A DNA stretch of 64,000 nucleotides from Bacteroidales bacterium (GTDB lineage Bacteria > Bacteroidota > Bacteroidia > Bacteroidales > Marinilabiliaceae): the NCBI GenBank assembly GCA_024401365.1, contig JAKSLE010000001.1, positions 186,001-250,000 on the forward strand, in the 5' to 3' direction. Below the pieces are notes generated by a model that saw nothing but the letters and a program-made list of their open reading frames with translations, had not been told where the DNA came from and ran no database searches. Below, in pieces: positions 26,253 through 36,227 of this stretch. Each line of letters opens with the position of its first letter. Positions within the stretch are counted from its first letter, which is position 1. A program made the translations under genes and the position numbers.

Positions 26253-28988
26253 TTAGTGTGCATTCTGCAGATAATTCTCGTTAAAGAAGCTATCGTAGAT
26301 CAGATCTTTATCTACAGACAATATACGGACCTGCTCGACAGGGATAGCATACAACTGAGGCAATGGTCGGTCGGTGACTACCTCCTTCAAGAACTGCTGT
26401 TCGCGTACTGAGTAGAAATACTGCATTGCTGCCTGCTTATTAGCGAAGCCAAAGACTACGACAGCAGGGCGGCCCTCAAGAAGATTTACGATAGACAAAT
26501 CGTAGTCGTCAAGCAAGAAGTTGGTAAAATTATAATCAGCGACCCTATACTGAGCTCTATTCTGAGCATCCTTATCGACTATGATGACCACTGCATGAGG
26601 GGAATCGGGCTTATACTCGTACATTATCTTAGAATCTACGCTAGCAGACTCGATAGACTCGAAATCGCGCTTATCAGCCAAAGGCGACTTATACTCCTCG
26701 TGTGCCACGGGGCTCTTACCCTGAGCCAGCATAGCCAAGAAGCTCTGAGCCAAGGTATCCTCGGGCGTATTGGTATACTTTGCTGTAATATCGCGCAAAT
26801 CGGCTTCGAAAGAGATTCGGTTGCCCATTTTGGCATTAGACAATGCTCGTACCAACAAGTACTTAGAGTGATAATCAGACTCGGCATCCGACTTCAAGGC
26901 ATCAGAAGCTATATTCTGAGCGTTGGCATACTCACCTGTAAGGTAGGCATTGTATGCAGACTTATAGAGGAGCTCGTGAGCCTCGAGTTTTGCATCTGCG
27001 CTTGCGAAATAACTCTTTGCGCCCTGAGTGAGATAAGAAGCAAATTCGCTATTAGGGTACTCGTTACGGATTATGCTAGCTGTAGACTGAGCCAAAGAGC
27101 CATCGTTGTTCTTTGAAGCAGAGAAATACAACAATGTGAGGGCATCGTAACGATTATCTGTTTTAGGATAGCGGCGCAAAAGTTCAGAGAACTGCTTAGC
27201 GGCAGCCTTATAATCCCTGACATCATCGTACAATATGACACCCGACTTGAACAAGGATGATTCTACCTCTCCGTTACACTTCTCCTGAGCGGCAGGAGAC
27301 AATGGCAATCCTGCGAGGAGGGACTCCCTTGTGATAGTTTTAGTCTCAGAAGAGCCATCCGGTTCTGGCGTATCATCTGAGAACTGAGACTTTTCGCCAT
27401 TTGCGTCAAGATCATCAGGGTTCACCTTATTGTCACCCAAGGAGATATCATTAGAGCTCTTATCTACGCGACGCCAATCATCCTCATTAGCACGTCGTCC
27501 CCATTTCTGGATAAACGTCGACTTTCCAGCCTGAACCAAGGACGTATTATAGAAATACCACGACGACCTAGACGAGCCTGTAGCGGTACCAGATATTCTG
27601 TAGAAATCGGACTGAGACATACCCATAGACTCCTGAGCCTCACGTTGAGCCTCCAAAGCCTCCAAGCGTTCCTTTTCTTTAGAAAGGATATCATCGATAA
27701 AACGTTCACGCTCGCGCTCAGACATATTAGCGATACGCAACAAAGAGTCGTTATTCTGTATTATCTGCAATTCACGAACCAAAGGACGCAATAGAGATGC
27801 ACGAGACTGAGCCTGCTCCTTACGGAGATTAGTGACAGGCAAAAGTTGTGATGCACTATCGGCGTACATTCCCTCGGGCAGATAATCAGGCTCCAAGGCT
27901 GCGATATCAGACATTGCCCAATAAGACAAGCCACGTTGGTTATTATTTGACACACTACGATTGACGCTCTGACGGAAATAATTCTGCGCTTGAGGAATAT
28001 TGCCACGTGTCTGCTGAAGTTTACCCAACGCGTAAAAGATTTGATCGACATACTCCTCGTTCTTTACCTCGCGAGACATTTTGCGAAGAAGTTTCTCGGT
28101 AGCGATCATGTCAGCTTCAGTAACAGCCACGGTAGCCAGTTCCATTTTAGCGGCAAACGCCATATCGTAGTCGGCCATTGAGCGAGACAATTCCCTAAAC
28201 AACGGCACAGCCTTAGCAGGTTGGCCCACCTCGCGATAAACCTGAGCCAAGATATATTTCAATCTACGCACGTCGGCTCTTGCGCCACCCTCCTTTATTG
28301 CGCTCTCCAAGAATGGGATAGCCTCGGCGTACTCACCCAGCTCCAAGCAGATATTAGCGCGGGCACGCTGATAATCGAAATAAAGATCAGAAGGGGCGAG
28401 ACCATCGAGGTCGTATGAATCCAATGCGCCTTTAGCCGTGGCGAATTGAGATATCTGGGAACAAGCTATAGCCTTCCATATAAGAGACTCATACGCGGCA
28501 TGCTCCGAAGGGAATTTCTGATGTACGTAATCCAGCACCTTGAAAGCCTCCTGCTCGTCGTGGCGAACGACATTAGCCTGGCCCATGAGGAGGTAAGCCT
28601 CTGCCACGTAGGGGTTATATTCATCTTTGAGCTGCATTGCTCGCTGACGAGGGGTAGGATTATCCTGACGTTTAGGTTTGACGGTAATACTATGCAGTTC
28701 GACCAGTTTATGCGCTTTTTTCAGAGCAGACTCCATATCGCCTGAAGCAGGCTTAGCGTTCTGAGCAGAAGCGAACTTATAGACGGGGAGGATGCGAGAG
28801 TAGTCCTCCTTGACAGAAGTATTGATTTTATCGAGGCCCGAATTAAATGCTTCCTTGCCGTTGAAATAGACATTATAATGCGATGTCATTCGTTGATAAC
28901 CGCGCGAAAGCCATGTATTGTGCTGAGTTGAGCATCCTGCTACAATCAACACAATAGAAAGAAGAACAAATATATATCTAGTTTTCAA
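26253..28988 (-). CDS. Type IX secretion lipoprotein, PorW/SprE-like TPR protein
   Basis: A 911-residue lipoprotein with the signal peptide MKTRYIFVLLSIVLIVAGC and the characteristic CSTQHNTWLSRGYQRMTSHY followed by NVYFNGKEAF, which I recognise from PorW/SprE. Many tetratricopeptide-like helices follow (for example YVAEAYLLMGQANVVRHDE and AQNYFRQSVN). A charged low-complexity segment lies near residues 480-570 and a conserved C-terminal domain closes the protein. PorW/SprE proteins sit at the outer membrane periplasmic face and are needed for type IX secretion. It is divergent from trpS, with no other secretion gene in the window. Confidence 0.85.
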   Translation of the reverse strand: MKTRYIFVLLSIVLIVAGCSTQHNTWLSRGYQRMTSHYNVYFNGKEAFNSGLDKINTSVKEDYSRILPVYKFASAQNAKPASGDMESALKKAHKLVELHSITVKPKRQDNPTPRQRAMQLKDEYNPYVAEAYLLMGQANVVRHDEQEAFKVLDYVHQKFPSEHAAYESLIWKAIACSQISQFATAKGALDSYDLDGLAPSDLYFDYQRARANICLELGEYAEAIPFLESAIKEGGARADVRRLKYILAQVYREVGQPAKAVPLFRELSRSMADYDMAFAAKMELATVAVTEADMIATEKLLRKMSREVKNEEYVDQIFYALGKLQQTRGNIPQAQNYFRQSVNRSVSNNNQRGLSYWAMSDIAALEPDYLPEGMYADSASQLLPVTNLRKEQAQSRASLLRPLVRELQIIQNNDSLLRIANMSERERERFIDDILSKEKERLEALEAQREAQESMGMSQSDFYRISGTATGSSRSSWYFYNTSLVQAGKSTFIQKWGRRANEDDWRRVDKSSNDISLGDNKVNPDDLDANGEKSQFSDDTPEPDGSSETKTITRESLLAGLPLSPAAQEKCNGEVESSLFKSGVILYDDVRDYKAAAKQFSELLRRYPKTDNRYDALTLLYFSASKNNDGSLAQSTASIIRNEYPNSEFASYLTQGAKSYFASADAKLEAHELLYKSAYNAYLTGEYANAQNIASDALKSDAESDYHSKYLLVRALSNAKMGNRISFEADLRDITAKYTNTPEDTLAQSFLAMLAQGKSPVAHEEYKSPLADKRDFESIESASVDSKIMYEYKPDSPHAVVIIVDKDAQNRAQYRVADYNFTNFLLDDYDLSIVNLLEGRPAVVVFGFANKQAAMQYFYSVREQQFLKEVVTDRPLPQLYAIPVEQVRILSVDKDLIYDSFFNENYLQNAH

Positions 28989-29124
28989 TACTATCTTATA
29001 TAATAACTTGTAACGCGATTTGAATCACGGTGCTAATTTCGCTTTTTTTCTGCTGTTATTGCTATAAATTGCTCAAAAAAATGCAATTTTGCAGGCTGAA
29101 ACAAACAAAAAATATACGTTGGAG

Positions 29125-30120
29125 ATGGAAAGCGTAGTGAGCGGCATCAGGCCGACAGGAAACTTGCACTTAGGCAACTATTTCGGAGCAGTAACCAGTT
29201 TCGTAAAAATGCAGGACGATTATGACTGCAAATTCTTCATTGCAGACTGGCACTCTTTGACGACACACCCAAAGCCTGAAGACATTCAAGCGTCAACAAA
29301 TACAATCCTTGCAGAGTACTTGGCATGTGGAATTGACCCAGAGAAGTCGGTAATCTATATGCAAAGTGACGTTCCAGAGGTATTGGAACTATACTTGTAC
29401 CTTAACATGAACACATATCTCGGAGAATTGGAGCGCGTAACCACATTCAAGGAGAAGGCGCGCAAGCAGCCAGACAACGTCAATGCAGGTTTGCTCACCT
29501 ACCCTACCCTTATGGCTGCGGACATTTTGTTGCATCGTGCTCTCAAGGTACCCGTAGGTAAGGATCAGGAGCAGAATATGGAGATGGCGCGCAAGTGTGC
29601 TCGTCGTTTCAACAACATATACGGTGTAGAATTCTTCCCAGAGCCACAATCGTTCTATTTTGCTAAAGAAGCTATAAAGATTCCAGGTCTTGACGGTTCG
29701 GGCAAGATGGGCAAGAGCGAAGGCAACTGTATATACCTTAAGGACGATGCCAAGACTATTGAGAAGAAGGTAAAGAAGGCTGTTACAGATGCCGGTCCAA
29801 CAGAGCCAAATTCGGAGAAGCCAGAAGTAATAAAGAATCTCTTTACATTCCTCAACATTGTATCGGCGCCTGAGACTGTACAATACTTTGAAGAGAAGTG
29901 GAATGACTGTTCGATACGTTATGGCGACCTTAAGAAGCAGTTGGCGCAAGACATCATTGGATATACAGAGCCAATACGTGAAAGAATCAACGAGTACTCT
30001 GCCGACAAAGACCTTTTGAGGAAGGTTGCTGAGCAAGGTGCTGAAAAAGCTCGTGAGAGTGCACGTAAGACATTGACAGAAGTTAGACAGATCATTGGCT
30101 TTAAGACTTCGAAATTTTAA
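29125..30120 (+). CDS. trpS: Tryptophanyl-tRNA synthetase
   Basis: A 331-residue class I synthetase. The ATG at 29125 (MESVVSGIRPTGNLHLGNYF) is preferred; a TTG at 29089 lies in a promoter-like AATTTTG sequence and adds nothing conserved. The HIGH-like box is GNLHLGNYFG and the KMSKS box is the variant GKMGKSEGN. It appears full length and ends before repeat F and a terminator. Confidence 0.95.
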   Translation: MESVVSGIRPTGNLHLGNYFGAVTSFVKMQDDYDCKFFIADWHSLTTHPKPEDIQASTNTILAEYLACGIDPEKSVIYMQSDVPEVLELYLYLNMNTYLGELERVTTFKEKARKQPDNVNAGLLTYPTLMAADILLHRALKVPVGKDQEQNMEMARKCARRFNNIYGVEFFPEPQSFYFAKEAIKIPGLDGSGKMGKSEGNCIYLKDDAKTIEKKVKKAVTDAGPTEPNSEKPEVIKNLFTFLNIVSAPETVQYFEEKWNDCSIRYGDLKKQLAQDIIGYTEPIRERINEYSADKDLLRKVAEQGAEKARESARKTLTEVRQIIGFKTSKF

Positions 30121-30171
30121 ATCTGCCGATAAAGACTGAGCTATCTGTTCTCGGCGAGTATACTTTCTGCA

Positions 30172-30204
30172 TATAGGGAGATTACTTGTTGCTCGCAGTT
30201 TTTT
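30172..30204 (+). repeat. Dispersed intergenic element, copy F
   Basis: TATAGGGAGATTACTT followed by the core GTTGCTCGCAGTTTTTT (30188-30204), plus orientation, between the convergent trpS and alpha-galactosidase genes. It is the last plus-oriented copy. Confidence 0.85.
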
Positions 30205-30236
30205 ATAATGCGAGGTGTCGAGATCAGATAAAAAAT

Positions 30237-30267
30237 AAAAAGGCGAGGAGTAAATCCCCGCCTTTTT
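30237..30267. terminator. Bidirectional terminator between trpS and the GH36 gene
   Basis: AAAAAGGCGAGGA pairs with TCCCCGCCTTTTT (one A-C mismatch) around a short loop. T runs are available on both strands, so it can serve both convergent operons. Confidence 0.85.
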
Positions 30268-30285
30268 CTATTTAGGTATCATACT

Positions 30286-32511
30286 CTATTCCAAAAGCAA
30301 AACTCTACTAGACCATGACGACTGCAACTGCCAATCGACATCATGAGTATATGGGAGTTCGAGACCTACCTCCATAAGATATTTGCCAGTAAACGACTTA
30401 CCCTCGAAAGGAAGAGGGCTCTTATCGATGCGATTAAGTTCAACGATCTTATATGAGCGATCAGGATCGAGGCCTGCCATAAGAACACGAGGGAGATGCT
30501 GATTCATGAAAGTTTCGGTTTTCCACCAATAGAATACAGCCTTTGACTTATCTGAAGCCACATACATAAGAGATGCTGCGCCCTTCTTGTCGTAAGGAGA
30601 AAGGAGTCGGTAGATATCACCCTGCTGAACGATTGGACGGATCTCCTTATATTGAGCGATAGCTTTACGGCAGAAATCCTTTTCGGCATCGGTCATATTC
30701 TTTGGCTGTATTTCCATACCCAGGCGGCCACTCATAGCCACATCGGTGCGATACTTAAGCGACACTACGCGATGAGTATTATGGTTAGGCGAAGCTGATA
30801 TATGCGAAGCCATAGCCACTGCGGGGAAGAACATAGAAGTACCCCACTGCATATACACACGCTGGAGGGCATCTGTATCATCAGAAACCCAGAACTCATC
30901 GAAATATGGCAATATACCATAGTTAGCACGACCTCCACCACTTGCGCACGCCTGAATTGTCAGGTCGGGATACTTAGCACGGATACGCTCCATGACCTTT
31001 GTGAGTCCACGATGATACTCGATATAGAGATGGCTTTGCTTATCCATTGGGAGATACTGAGAGCCATAATTCATGATTGACATATTTGCATCCCACTTGA
31101 TATAATCTATTTCAGGATACTTAGTCATAAGATTATCGACCAAATTATATATGAAATCCTGGACTTTAGGATTAGACAAGTCAAGTACTACCTGTGTTCC
31201 GCCACGACCCTGAACGAGGTCGCGTTTAGGCGCCTTAATGACCCAATCTGGGTGAGCTTCGTACAATTCGGAAGTTGTATTAGCCATTTCAGGCTCGAGC
31301 CAGATACCGAACTTGATGCCATGCTTCTTTGCATCGGAAAGGAGTCCCTCTATGCCTTTAGGAAGTTTGTTTTTATCAACCACCCAATCGCCCAAAGAAG
31401 AGCAATCATCCTTTCGAGGATACTTATCACCGAACCAGCCATCGTCCATAACGAAAAGTTCGCCACCCATAGAGGCGATATCACCCATCATTTGGTCCAT
31501 GCCCTCCTGGTTGATGTCGAAATATACGCCCTCCCACGAATTAAGGAGAACCTTACGAAGCTGCTTACCATGAGCAATTTTGTACTCACGTGCCCACGAA
31601 TGGAAGTTTCGGCTCACGCCGCTCTTTCCCTCTCGGGAATATGAGAATGCAACAGCAGGGGTAATGAAGAGTTCGTTAGGCGCCAAGGAATAATTGGAAT
31701 AATCCTCGTTCATGCCGATATAGAACTTATGGTATTCGGTATCACCCGTCTCAACACGTATCTTGTAATTACCACCATAGCAGAGGGCAGCTCCGATAAC
31801 TCGACCATTGAGTTCCTGAGGTTTACCATCGAGAGAAAACATTACTTCGCTATGGGCGGTATGAGAATTTCTAACGCCGTCGCGGTTAGACACGACCTTA
31901 ATACCTGGTTGGAGTTGCTCCTCTACCATATTAGCTTCATTACCCCATGAACCAGTGAAAGAAGTAAACCAGACTTCGCCACGACGGATAGGCATATATG
32001 CGGATGCGAATTGTGTCAACTCGACTGGCTTCTTCTCCTGGTGGCGAATTTCTGTCCATGTCTCTATTATATCGACATTGTTATAAGCCTTGTAGCAAAC
32101 GTCTACGAAAAATGGATAGACCTTGTCTTTGAGAGAGATACGGGTAATAGAGCAATCAGCAGATGACTCTGTGGTACTTTTATCTACGACTAGATCCAAT
32201 GTCAGGTTACCATCGGCATGCTTACATGCTAGAGCTACGTCGGAAGTCGCTTCGAGACCGAAAGCTGGATAAGCGTTCATGAGACGCTGGCTCTCGAACC
32301 GTTCGATTTTTGCATCACCTGCTTCCAGAATTGTTTTTTCATCGGAAGCATTGAGGCGGGTACCATAATAGACGAATTGCAATGACTTGCCTGGGGTAGC
32401 ATTGACAATTAACTCTGTATTAGGTGTCTTTATCGTTTGCGGTTGCGCCATTAGCAAAACTGGTGCAAATACAGACACCGCGAGAAGAACAATAGTGTGA
32501 AAATGTGCCAT
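30286..32511 (-). CDS. Alpha-galactosidase, glycoside hydrolase family 36
   Basis: A 741-residue secreted enzyme with a signal peptide ending near LLMAQPQ. The N-terminal beta-sandwich is followed by the GH36 barrel: LNSWEGVYFDINQEG, DDGWFGDKYPRKDD, the nucleophile Asp in IDYIKWDANMSIMNYG and the acid/base Asp in FWVSDDTDALQRV. GH36 enzymes release alpha-1,6-galactose with retention of configuration. It is the last gene of a run starting at glnS (33 bp after the Wzz-like gene). The link to polysaccharide export is unexplained. Confidence 0.92.
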   Translation of the reverse strand: MAHFHTIVLLAVSVFAPVLLMAQPQTIKTPNTELIVNATPGKSLQFVYYGTRLNASDEKTILEAGDAKIERFESQRLMNAYPAFGLEATSDVALACKHADGNLTLDLVVDKSTTESSADCSITRISLKDKVYPFFVDVCYKAYNNVDIIETWTEIRHQEKKPVELTQFASAYMPIRRGEVWFTSFTGSWGNEANMVEEQLQPGIKVVSNRDGVRNSHTAHSEVMFSLDGKPQELNGRVIGAALCYGGNYKIRVETGDTEYHKFYIGMNEDYSNYSLAPNELFITPAVAFSYSREGKSGVSRNFHSWAREYKIAHGKQLRKVLLNSWEGVYFDINQEGMDQMMGDIASMGGELFVMDDGWFGDKYPRKDDCSSLGDWVVDKNKLPKGIEGLLSDAKKHGIKFGIWLEPEMANTTSELYEAHPDWVIKAPKRDLVQGRGGTQVVLDLSNPKVQDFIYNLVDNLMTKYPEIDYIKWDANMSIMNYGSQYLPMDKQSHLYIEYHRGLTKVMERIRAKYPDLTIQACASGGGRANYGILPYFDEFWVSDDTDALQRVYMQWGTSMFFPAVAMASHISASPNHNTHRVVSLKYRTDVAMSGRLGMEIQPKNMTDAEKDFCRKAIAQYKEIRPIVQQGDIYRLLSPYDKKGAASLMYVASDKSKAVFYWWKTETFMNQHLPRVLMAGLDPDRSYKIVELNRIDKSPLPFEGKSFTGKYLMEVGLELPYTHDVDWQLQSSWSSRVLLLE

Positions 32512-32544
32512 AGTATTAAAACTGATATAATGAAAAGGAGGCTG

Positions 32545-33729
32545 TTATGCCTCCTCTGTTTCTTTGATTTCGTACTGAGCCTTTAGGGCTTTGTATTTTT
32601 TCTCGTTGAAGACTTGGAGGTATACGATATTGGCGATCAACCAACCAAGCGACAAGAAAAGACCCATTGCTATACCTACTAGCATGTACTTCACTATATT
32701 GGGAGCGCAAGGTGCGCTAGGCAGGATAGCTGGTTGAAGAATTGTGAATACAGGGGTCTCCTCCATGACATTAAGCTTAGCCTCCTCCATTTGGTTGGCT
32801 ATAGTCTTGAGCAGACCGTATGACAACTCATATTGATCGGACAACTGCTGATACTCTACATCGACTCTTTCGTCGATCATATTTCTATGAGAATCCTTGT
32901 ATGCATAGTACTTCTTGCGAATCTGCTCGTAATCCTCGTTAACCAATTGATATCTCTCTTCTATAAACTTAAGGGCGAGAGAAGAGCGTTTTGTTTTATA
33001 CTCAGTCACGATTTCCTGAAGGATATCCAAGGCTGAAGATGCTAAGACTGCTGCCTGTTCTGGAACCTCGCATGTAGCAGAAACATTTATAGCATTTATA
33101 CTTCTATCTTCCTCTACTACCAGCATGCTCATAAGCAGAGATATAGCCGTTCTTTCATACGAATCCTGAATGATAAAAGAAGACTCTTTAGGATCGCTAT
33201 TTGCAGAAGCTACGTCATTTGATGCTAAGATAGCGTCGATGTTTGGGGTTATAGGCGGGCTAATTAAATTAGCCAATGTGGTAGGGAGTCCTATTGTATA
33301 TGATTTTACAATATCAATAAAAGAAGGTTCTAACAACTTTGCATACTCATAGGCGCTCATAACAGTATCCTTATCCTTCCATTTTAATGGCACCGTAATA
33401 AGTTTACGCATGAAAGGCGTTGATGAGGCTACTGCCGGATAAAGATCAGGCGTTATTACATTCTCTGCCTGAGCCCCCATACCCATATTCATACCCGTCA
33501 TGGACGCCAGCATGCCCATATTACTTGACATACTAGACCTTGAGGAAACTGGAAGGATGGAGGCTGTACTGTTATACTGCTTAGACTTGGTAAAAAACAA
33601 CAATGTAAAAATTACAAAAGCAATTCCTACAGCATATAGTATTAGCTTTCGCTTATCCAATACATACCGAATAAGCCACACTATATCAATCTCCTCTTCC
33701 TGTTGTATATTAGGGTTTGGTTCCACCAT
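32545..33729 (-). CDS. Polysaccharide chain-length determinant (Wzz/PCP family)
   Basis: A 394-residue inner membrane protein with the two-helix topology of polysaccharide co-polymerases: an N-terminal helix (LILYAVGIAFVIFTLLFF), a long periplasmic helical domain with coiled coil (KFIEERYQLVNEDYEQIRKK) and a C-terminal helix (YMLVGIAMGLFLSLGWLIA) preceded by PAILPSAPCAPN. A Met/Gly-rich patch (SSNMGMLASMTGMNMGMG) is unusual. It has no tyrosine kinase domain. It pairs with the Wza-like gene 8 bp upstream to control export and length of a surface polysaccharide. Confidence 0.87.
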   Translation of the reverse strand: MVEPNPNIQQEEEIDIVWLIRYVLDKRKLILYAVGIAFVIFTLLFFTKSKQYNSTASILPVSSRSSMSSNMGMLASMTGMNMGMGAQAENVITPDLYPAVASSTPFMRKLITVPLKWKDKDTVMSAYEYAKLLEPSFIDIVKSYTIGLPTTLANLISPPITPNIDAILASNDVASANSDPKESSFIIQDSYERTAISLLMSMLVVEEDRSINAINVSATCEVPEQAAVLASSALDILQEIVTEYKTKRSSLALKFIEERYQLVNEDYEQIRKKYYAYKDSHRNMIDERVDVEYQQLSDQYELSYGLLKTIANQMEEAKLNVMEETPVFTILQPAILPSAPCAPNIVKYMLVGIAMGLFLSLGWLIANIVYLQVFNEKKYKALKAQYEIKETEEA

Positions 33730-33736
33730 ATGATTA

Positions 33737-36202
33737 CTACTTTACTCTTATCAAGTTAACAACAATTGCCAACATTGCGACAACAGATGATGACATAGAA
33801 ACGATAGCTGCTGCTCCAATGTGCTCACGCTTAACCTTTTCAGGCACTACGACTTGAGAACCTGGGGTAACCTTTGGGTATTTCTTAAACCACAAAAAAT
33901 GCTTTGTAGCTACAGCCTTACCGCTAGGATGGATAACAAACAACTTACTTTTGTATGAATTTGGAGAAAAACCACCCGCTAATTCAACGTAATCCTTTGC
34001 ACTAAGCCCCTCAGCATATGTTAAAGATACTGCATTAAGGACTTGTCCGGTAACAGAAACTGTCTCTTGTCTTTCCGGTATTACGATTTCATCATTTGCT
34101 CGGATATGGAATTCAGCATACTTATTAGGATTTTTGATTATATCTCCCAAATCTATAGCTACCAATTCATAATGGTCTTCTGTCATAATCTCAATATCAA
34201 CCTTTTCCTCTCCCTCCATACTCTTATTATTCCTCTCCAGAATCTCTTTCATTTTATCATCCAGACGAATCTGTCTGTACAAACGAGCTCCATCGATATC
34301 CGCAGACTTAGTAAAACCACCAACTCTTCTGATTACTGACAACAATGTCTCGTCGGAAGAAGCGATTGAATATTGTCCAGGGAAAGCGACCTCTCCTGAC
34401 ACTTGAACCATTCCTCTATCCTTAGAACTTGGATATGGCAAAACCGTAATAACATCATAAGGTTGCAGTATGAAATCATTCTCCTTGGCTCCTATTGCCA
34501 AATCTTTAGTTATCGTAACTGTTTTGACAACACCATTGGCATCTGTTTCTACGGTATCTCTTTCTGCGCTTGTCAGCGTTCTAAAGATTTCGACTCTATT
34601 AGGTGTAGCCTTTTCCTCCAAGCCTCCTGCTAAGACAATAGCATCACCTAATGTTATATTATCTCTATATTCAAAAGTAATAGGATTGCACACGTGTCCA
34701 GTAACCTGGATAGTGCGAGACTGTCTCATTTTCTCTTGTGTAGAAATATAGATAGAGTCTCCGTCATAAACATTTGTATCGTACTTGCCATTAACCAAAT
34801 CAGCTACATTGAAATTCAATGCTTTCAATGATCTATCCTCATTGAATCTAGATATCACACCACGGTTAAGAAAGGCATTTTCAGTTATACCTCCGGCTTG
34901 CTTCACTAAGGTTGACAACATCAATCCAGGCTTATACTCATATGGGCCCGGTGCAAAAACTGCACCTTCGATAACAACTTGGTTATTTATACGTTTTTCA
35001 TTTATCGTAGCCACCGTAAGAACATCTCCATTCATAATAGGTACTGCATCGCCTACTTTGATGGATTTATACTCTTTGCCTTTGATGGAATTTCTAGTAT
35101 ACTGTACGTTGTCCTCATACGCATCAGGAGCAAAACCACCAGCATATGATATAATATCATCTGTAGTCTCACCTTCTTTGGCCTCAAAATAACCAACACG
35201 CTTAAATGCTCCTTCAACAGTAACTCGTTTTTGATAAGTAGGAACCATAACGATATCCCCATCTCTCAACGCTACATTGACTGCTGAATTACCCTTGACA
35301 ATAAAATCATAAACATCAAGATGCGATATGACTTTACCATCTCTAAGCAACTGAACATCACGGAACGAACCAAATCTATTAGGTCCTCCACTGAGATACA
35401 ACACATTAAATAATGATGTCGCGCCAGAAACCGTATATGTTCCAGGAGCCGTAACCTCGCCTAATACGCTGACATTTATCGTACGAAGTTTTCCGATATT
35501 CACAGACAGAGATGTCTTGCCCCCCAAATCGCTATATATAGACTTGAGTCTTGACATTACAATTTGACGGGCAGAAGCCAATGTCTGTCCTGCCAAAAAG
35601 ATAGGTCCTACCAATGGGACATCGATGCTTCCGGACCTACCTACCTCCTCCGTGTAATTCTGATGAGATAAGCCGAATACATCGATAATCACCACATCTC
35701 CAGGTCCTAAAACATAAGAATCGGACACCGGGCTATTCACATTTGGCTCAAACGACAGTTTTTTGTTATTAAACAACGAGTGTCCAAATATTTTAGCCTC
35801 TTCTGCAGTAATCGAATCCTGCTCTATCTCTTTCTCTAAATCTCGAATAGAACGCTCGTCTACGACCTCATCTTCTGTGTCGTCCTGTAAATACTTGCTG
35901 TTTGTACCTGGTGTTTTAGTATTTCCACTCTTAGCCTTCAAAATCTTCTCTTCCATATCTGCAATTTGCTTTTCCGACGCGCCTCGTGAGCGAGCCAAAG
36001 CTTTAGCCTGCGACATACTGAGATTACGCTTGTCCATTTCATCAATCACCTTGTCAATCTGAGCATCTGAGAATTCAGAGACTTTAGCACTACTTGGTGA
36101 TTTACGAATCTGCGCATCTGTATGCACTGGTGGTATACAAGCGAAGAGAACGATTACTATAAGCAATCGCAATAATTGGAAATATTTAATTGTAAATTGC
36201 AT
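33737..36202 (-). CDS. Polysaccharide export outer membrane protein with SLBB repeats (Wza-like)
   Basis: An 821-residue protein with a signal peptide, a conserved linker of short helices (FSDAQIDKVIDEMDKRNLSM), the Poly_export domain with YVLGPGDVVIIDVFG and several SLBB domains recognisable by repeated 'VxGxVxxPGxYxxxxGxxLxxLIxxAGG' patterns (for example VLGEVTAPGTYTVSGATS and VSGEVAFPGQYSIASSD). A C-terminal hydrophobic segment (AAIVSMSSSVVAMLAIVVNLI) may anchor it. Such proteins form the exit pore for capsule or exopolysaccharide. It lies 26 bp after glnS and 8 bp before the Wzz-like gene. Confidence 0.9.
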   Translation of the reverse strand: MQFTIKYFQLLRLLIVIVLFACIPPVHTDAQIRKSPSSAKVSEFSDAQIDKVIDEMDKRNLSMSQAKALARSRGASEKQIADMEEKILKAKSGNTKTPGTNSKYLQDDTEDEVVDERSIRDLEKEIEQDSITAEEAKIFGHSLFNNKKLSFEPNVNSPVSDSYVLGPGDVVIIDVFGLSHQNYTEEVGRSGSIDVPLVGPIFLAGQTLASARQIVMSRLKSIYSDLGGKTSLSVNIGKLRTINVSVLGEVTAPGTYTVSGATSLFNVLYLSGGPNRFGSFRDVQLLRDGKVISHLDVYDFIVKGNSAVNVALRDGDIVMVPTYQKRVTVEGAFKRVGYFEAKEGETTDDIISYAGGFAPDAYEDNVQYTRNSIKGKEYKSIKVGDAVPIMNGDVLTVATINEKRINNQVVIEGAVFAPGPYEYKPGLMLSTLVKQAGGITENAFLNRGVISRFNEDRSLKALNFNVADLVNGKYDTNVYDGDSIYISTQEKMRQSRTIQVTGHVCNPITFEYRDNITLGDAIVLAGGLEEKATPNRVEIFRTLTSAERDTVETDANGVVKTVTITKDLAIGAKENDFILQPYDVITVLPYPSSKDRGMVQVSGEVAFPGQYSIASSDETLLSVIRRVGGFTKSADIDGARLYRQIRLDDKMKEILERNNKSMEGEEKVDIEIMTEDHYELVAIDLGDIIKNPNKYAEFHIRANDEIVIPERQETVSVTGQVLNAVSLTYAEGLSAKDYVELAGGFSPNSYKSKLFVIHPSGKAVATKHFLWFKKYPKVTPGSQVVVPEKVKREHIGAAAIVSMSSSVVAMLAIVVNLIRVK

Positions 36203-36227
36203 GCAATAAAAACAACCAGATATATAA

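Noticed and set aside
29089-29124. TTG start for trpS adding 12 residues
   Set aside because: The TTG falls in a promoter-like AATTTTG sequence and the extra residues precede the normal conserved start at the ATG 29125.
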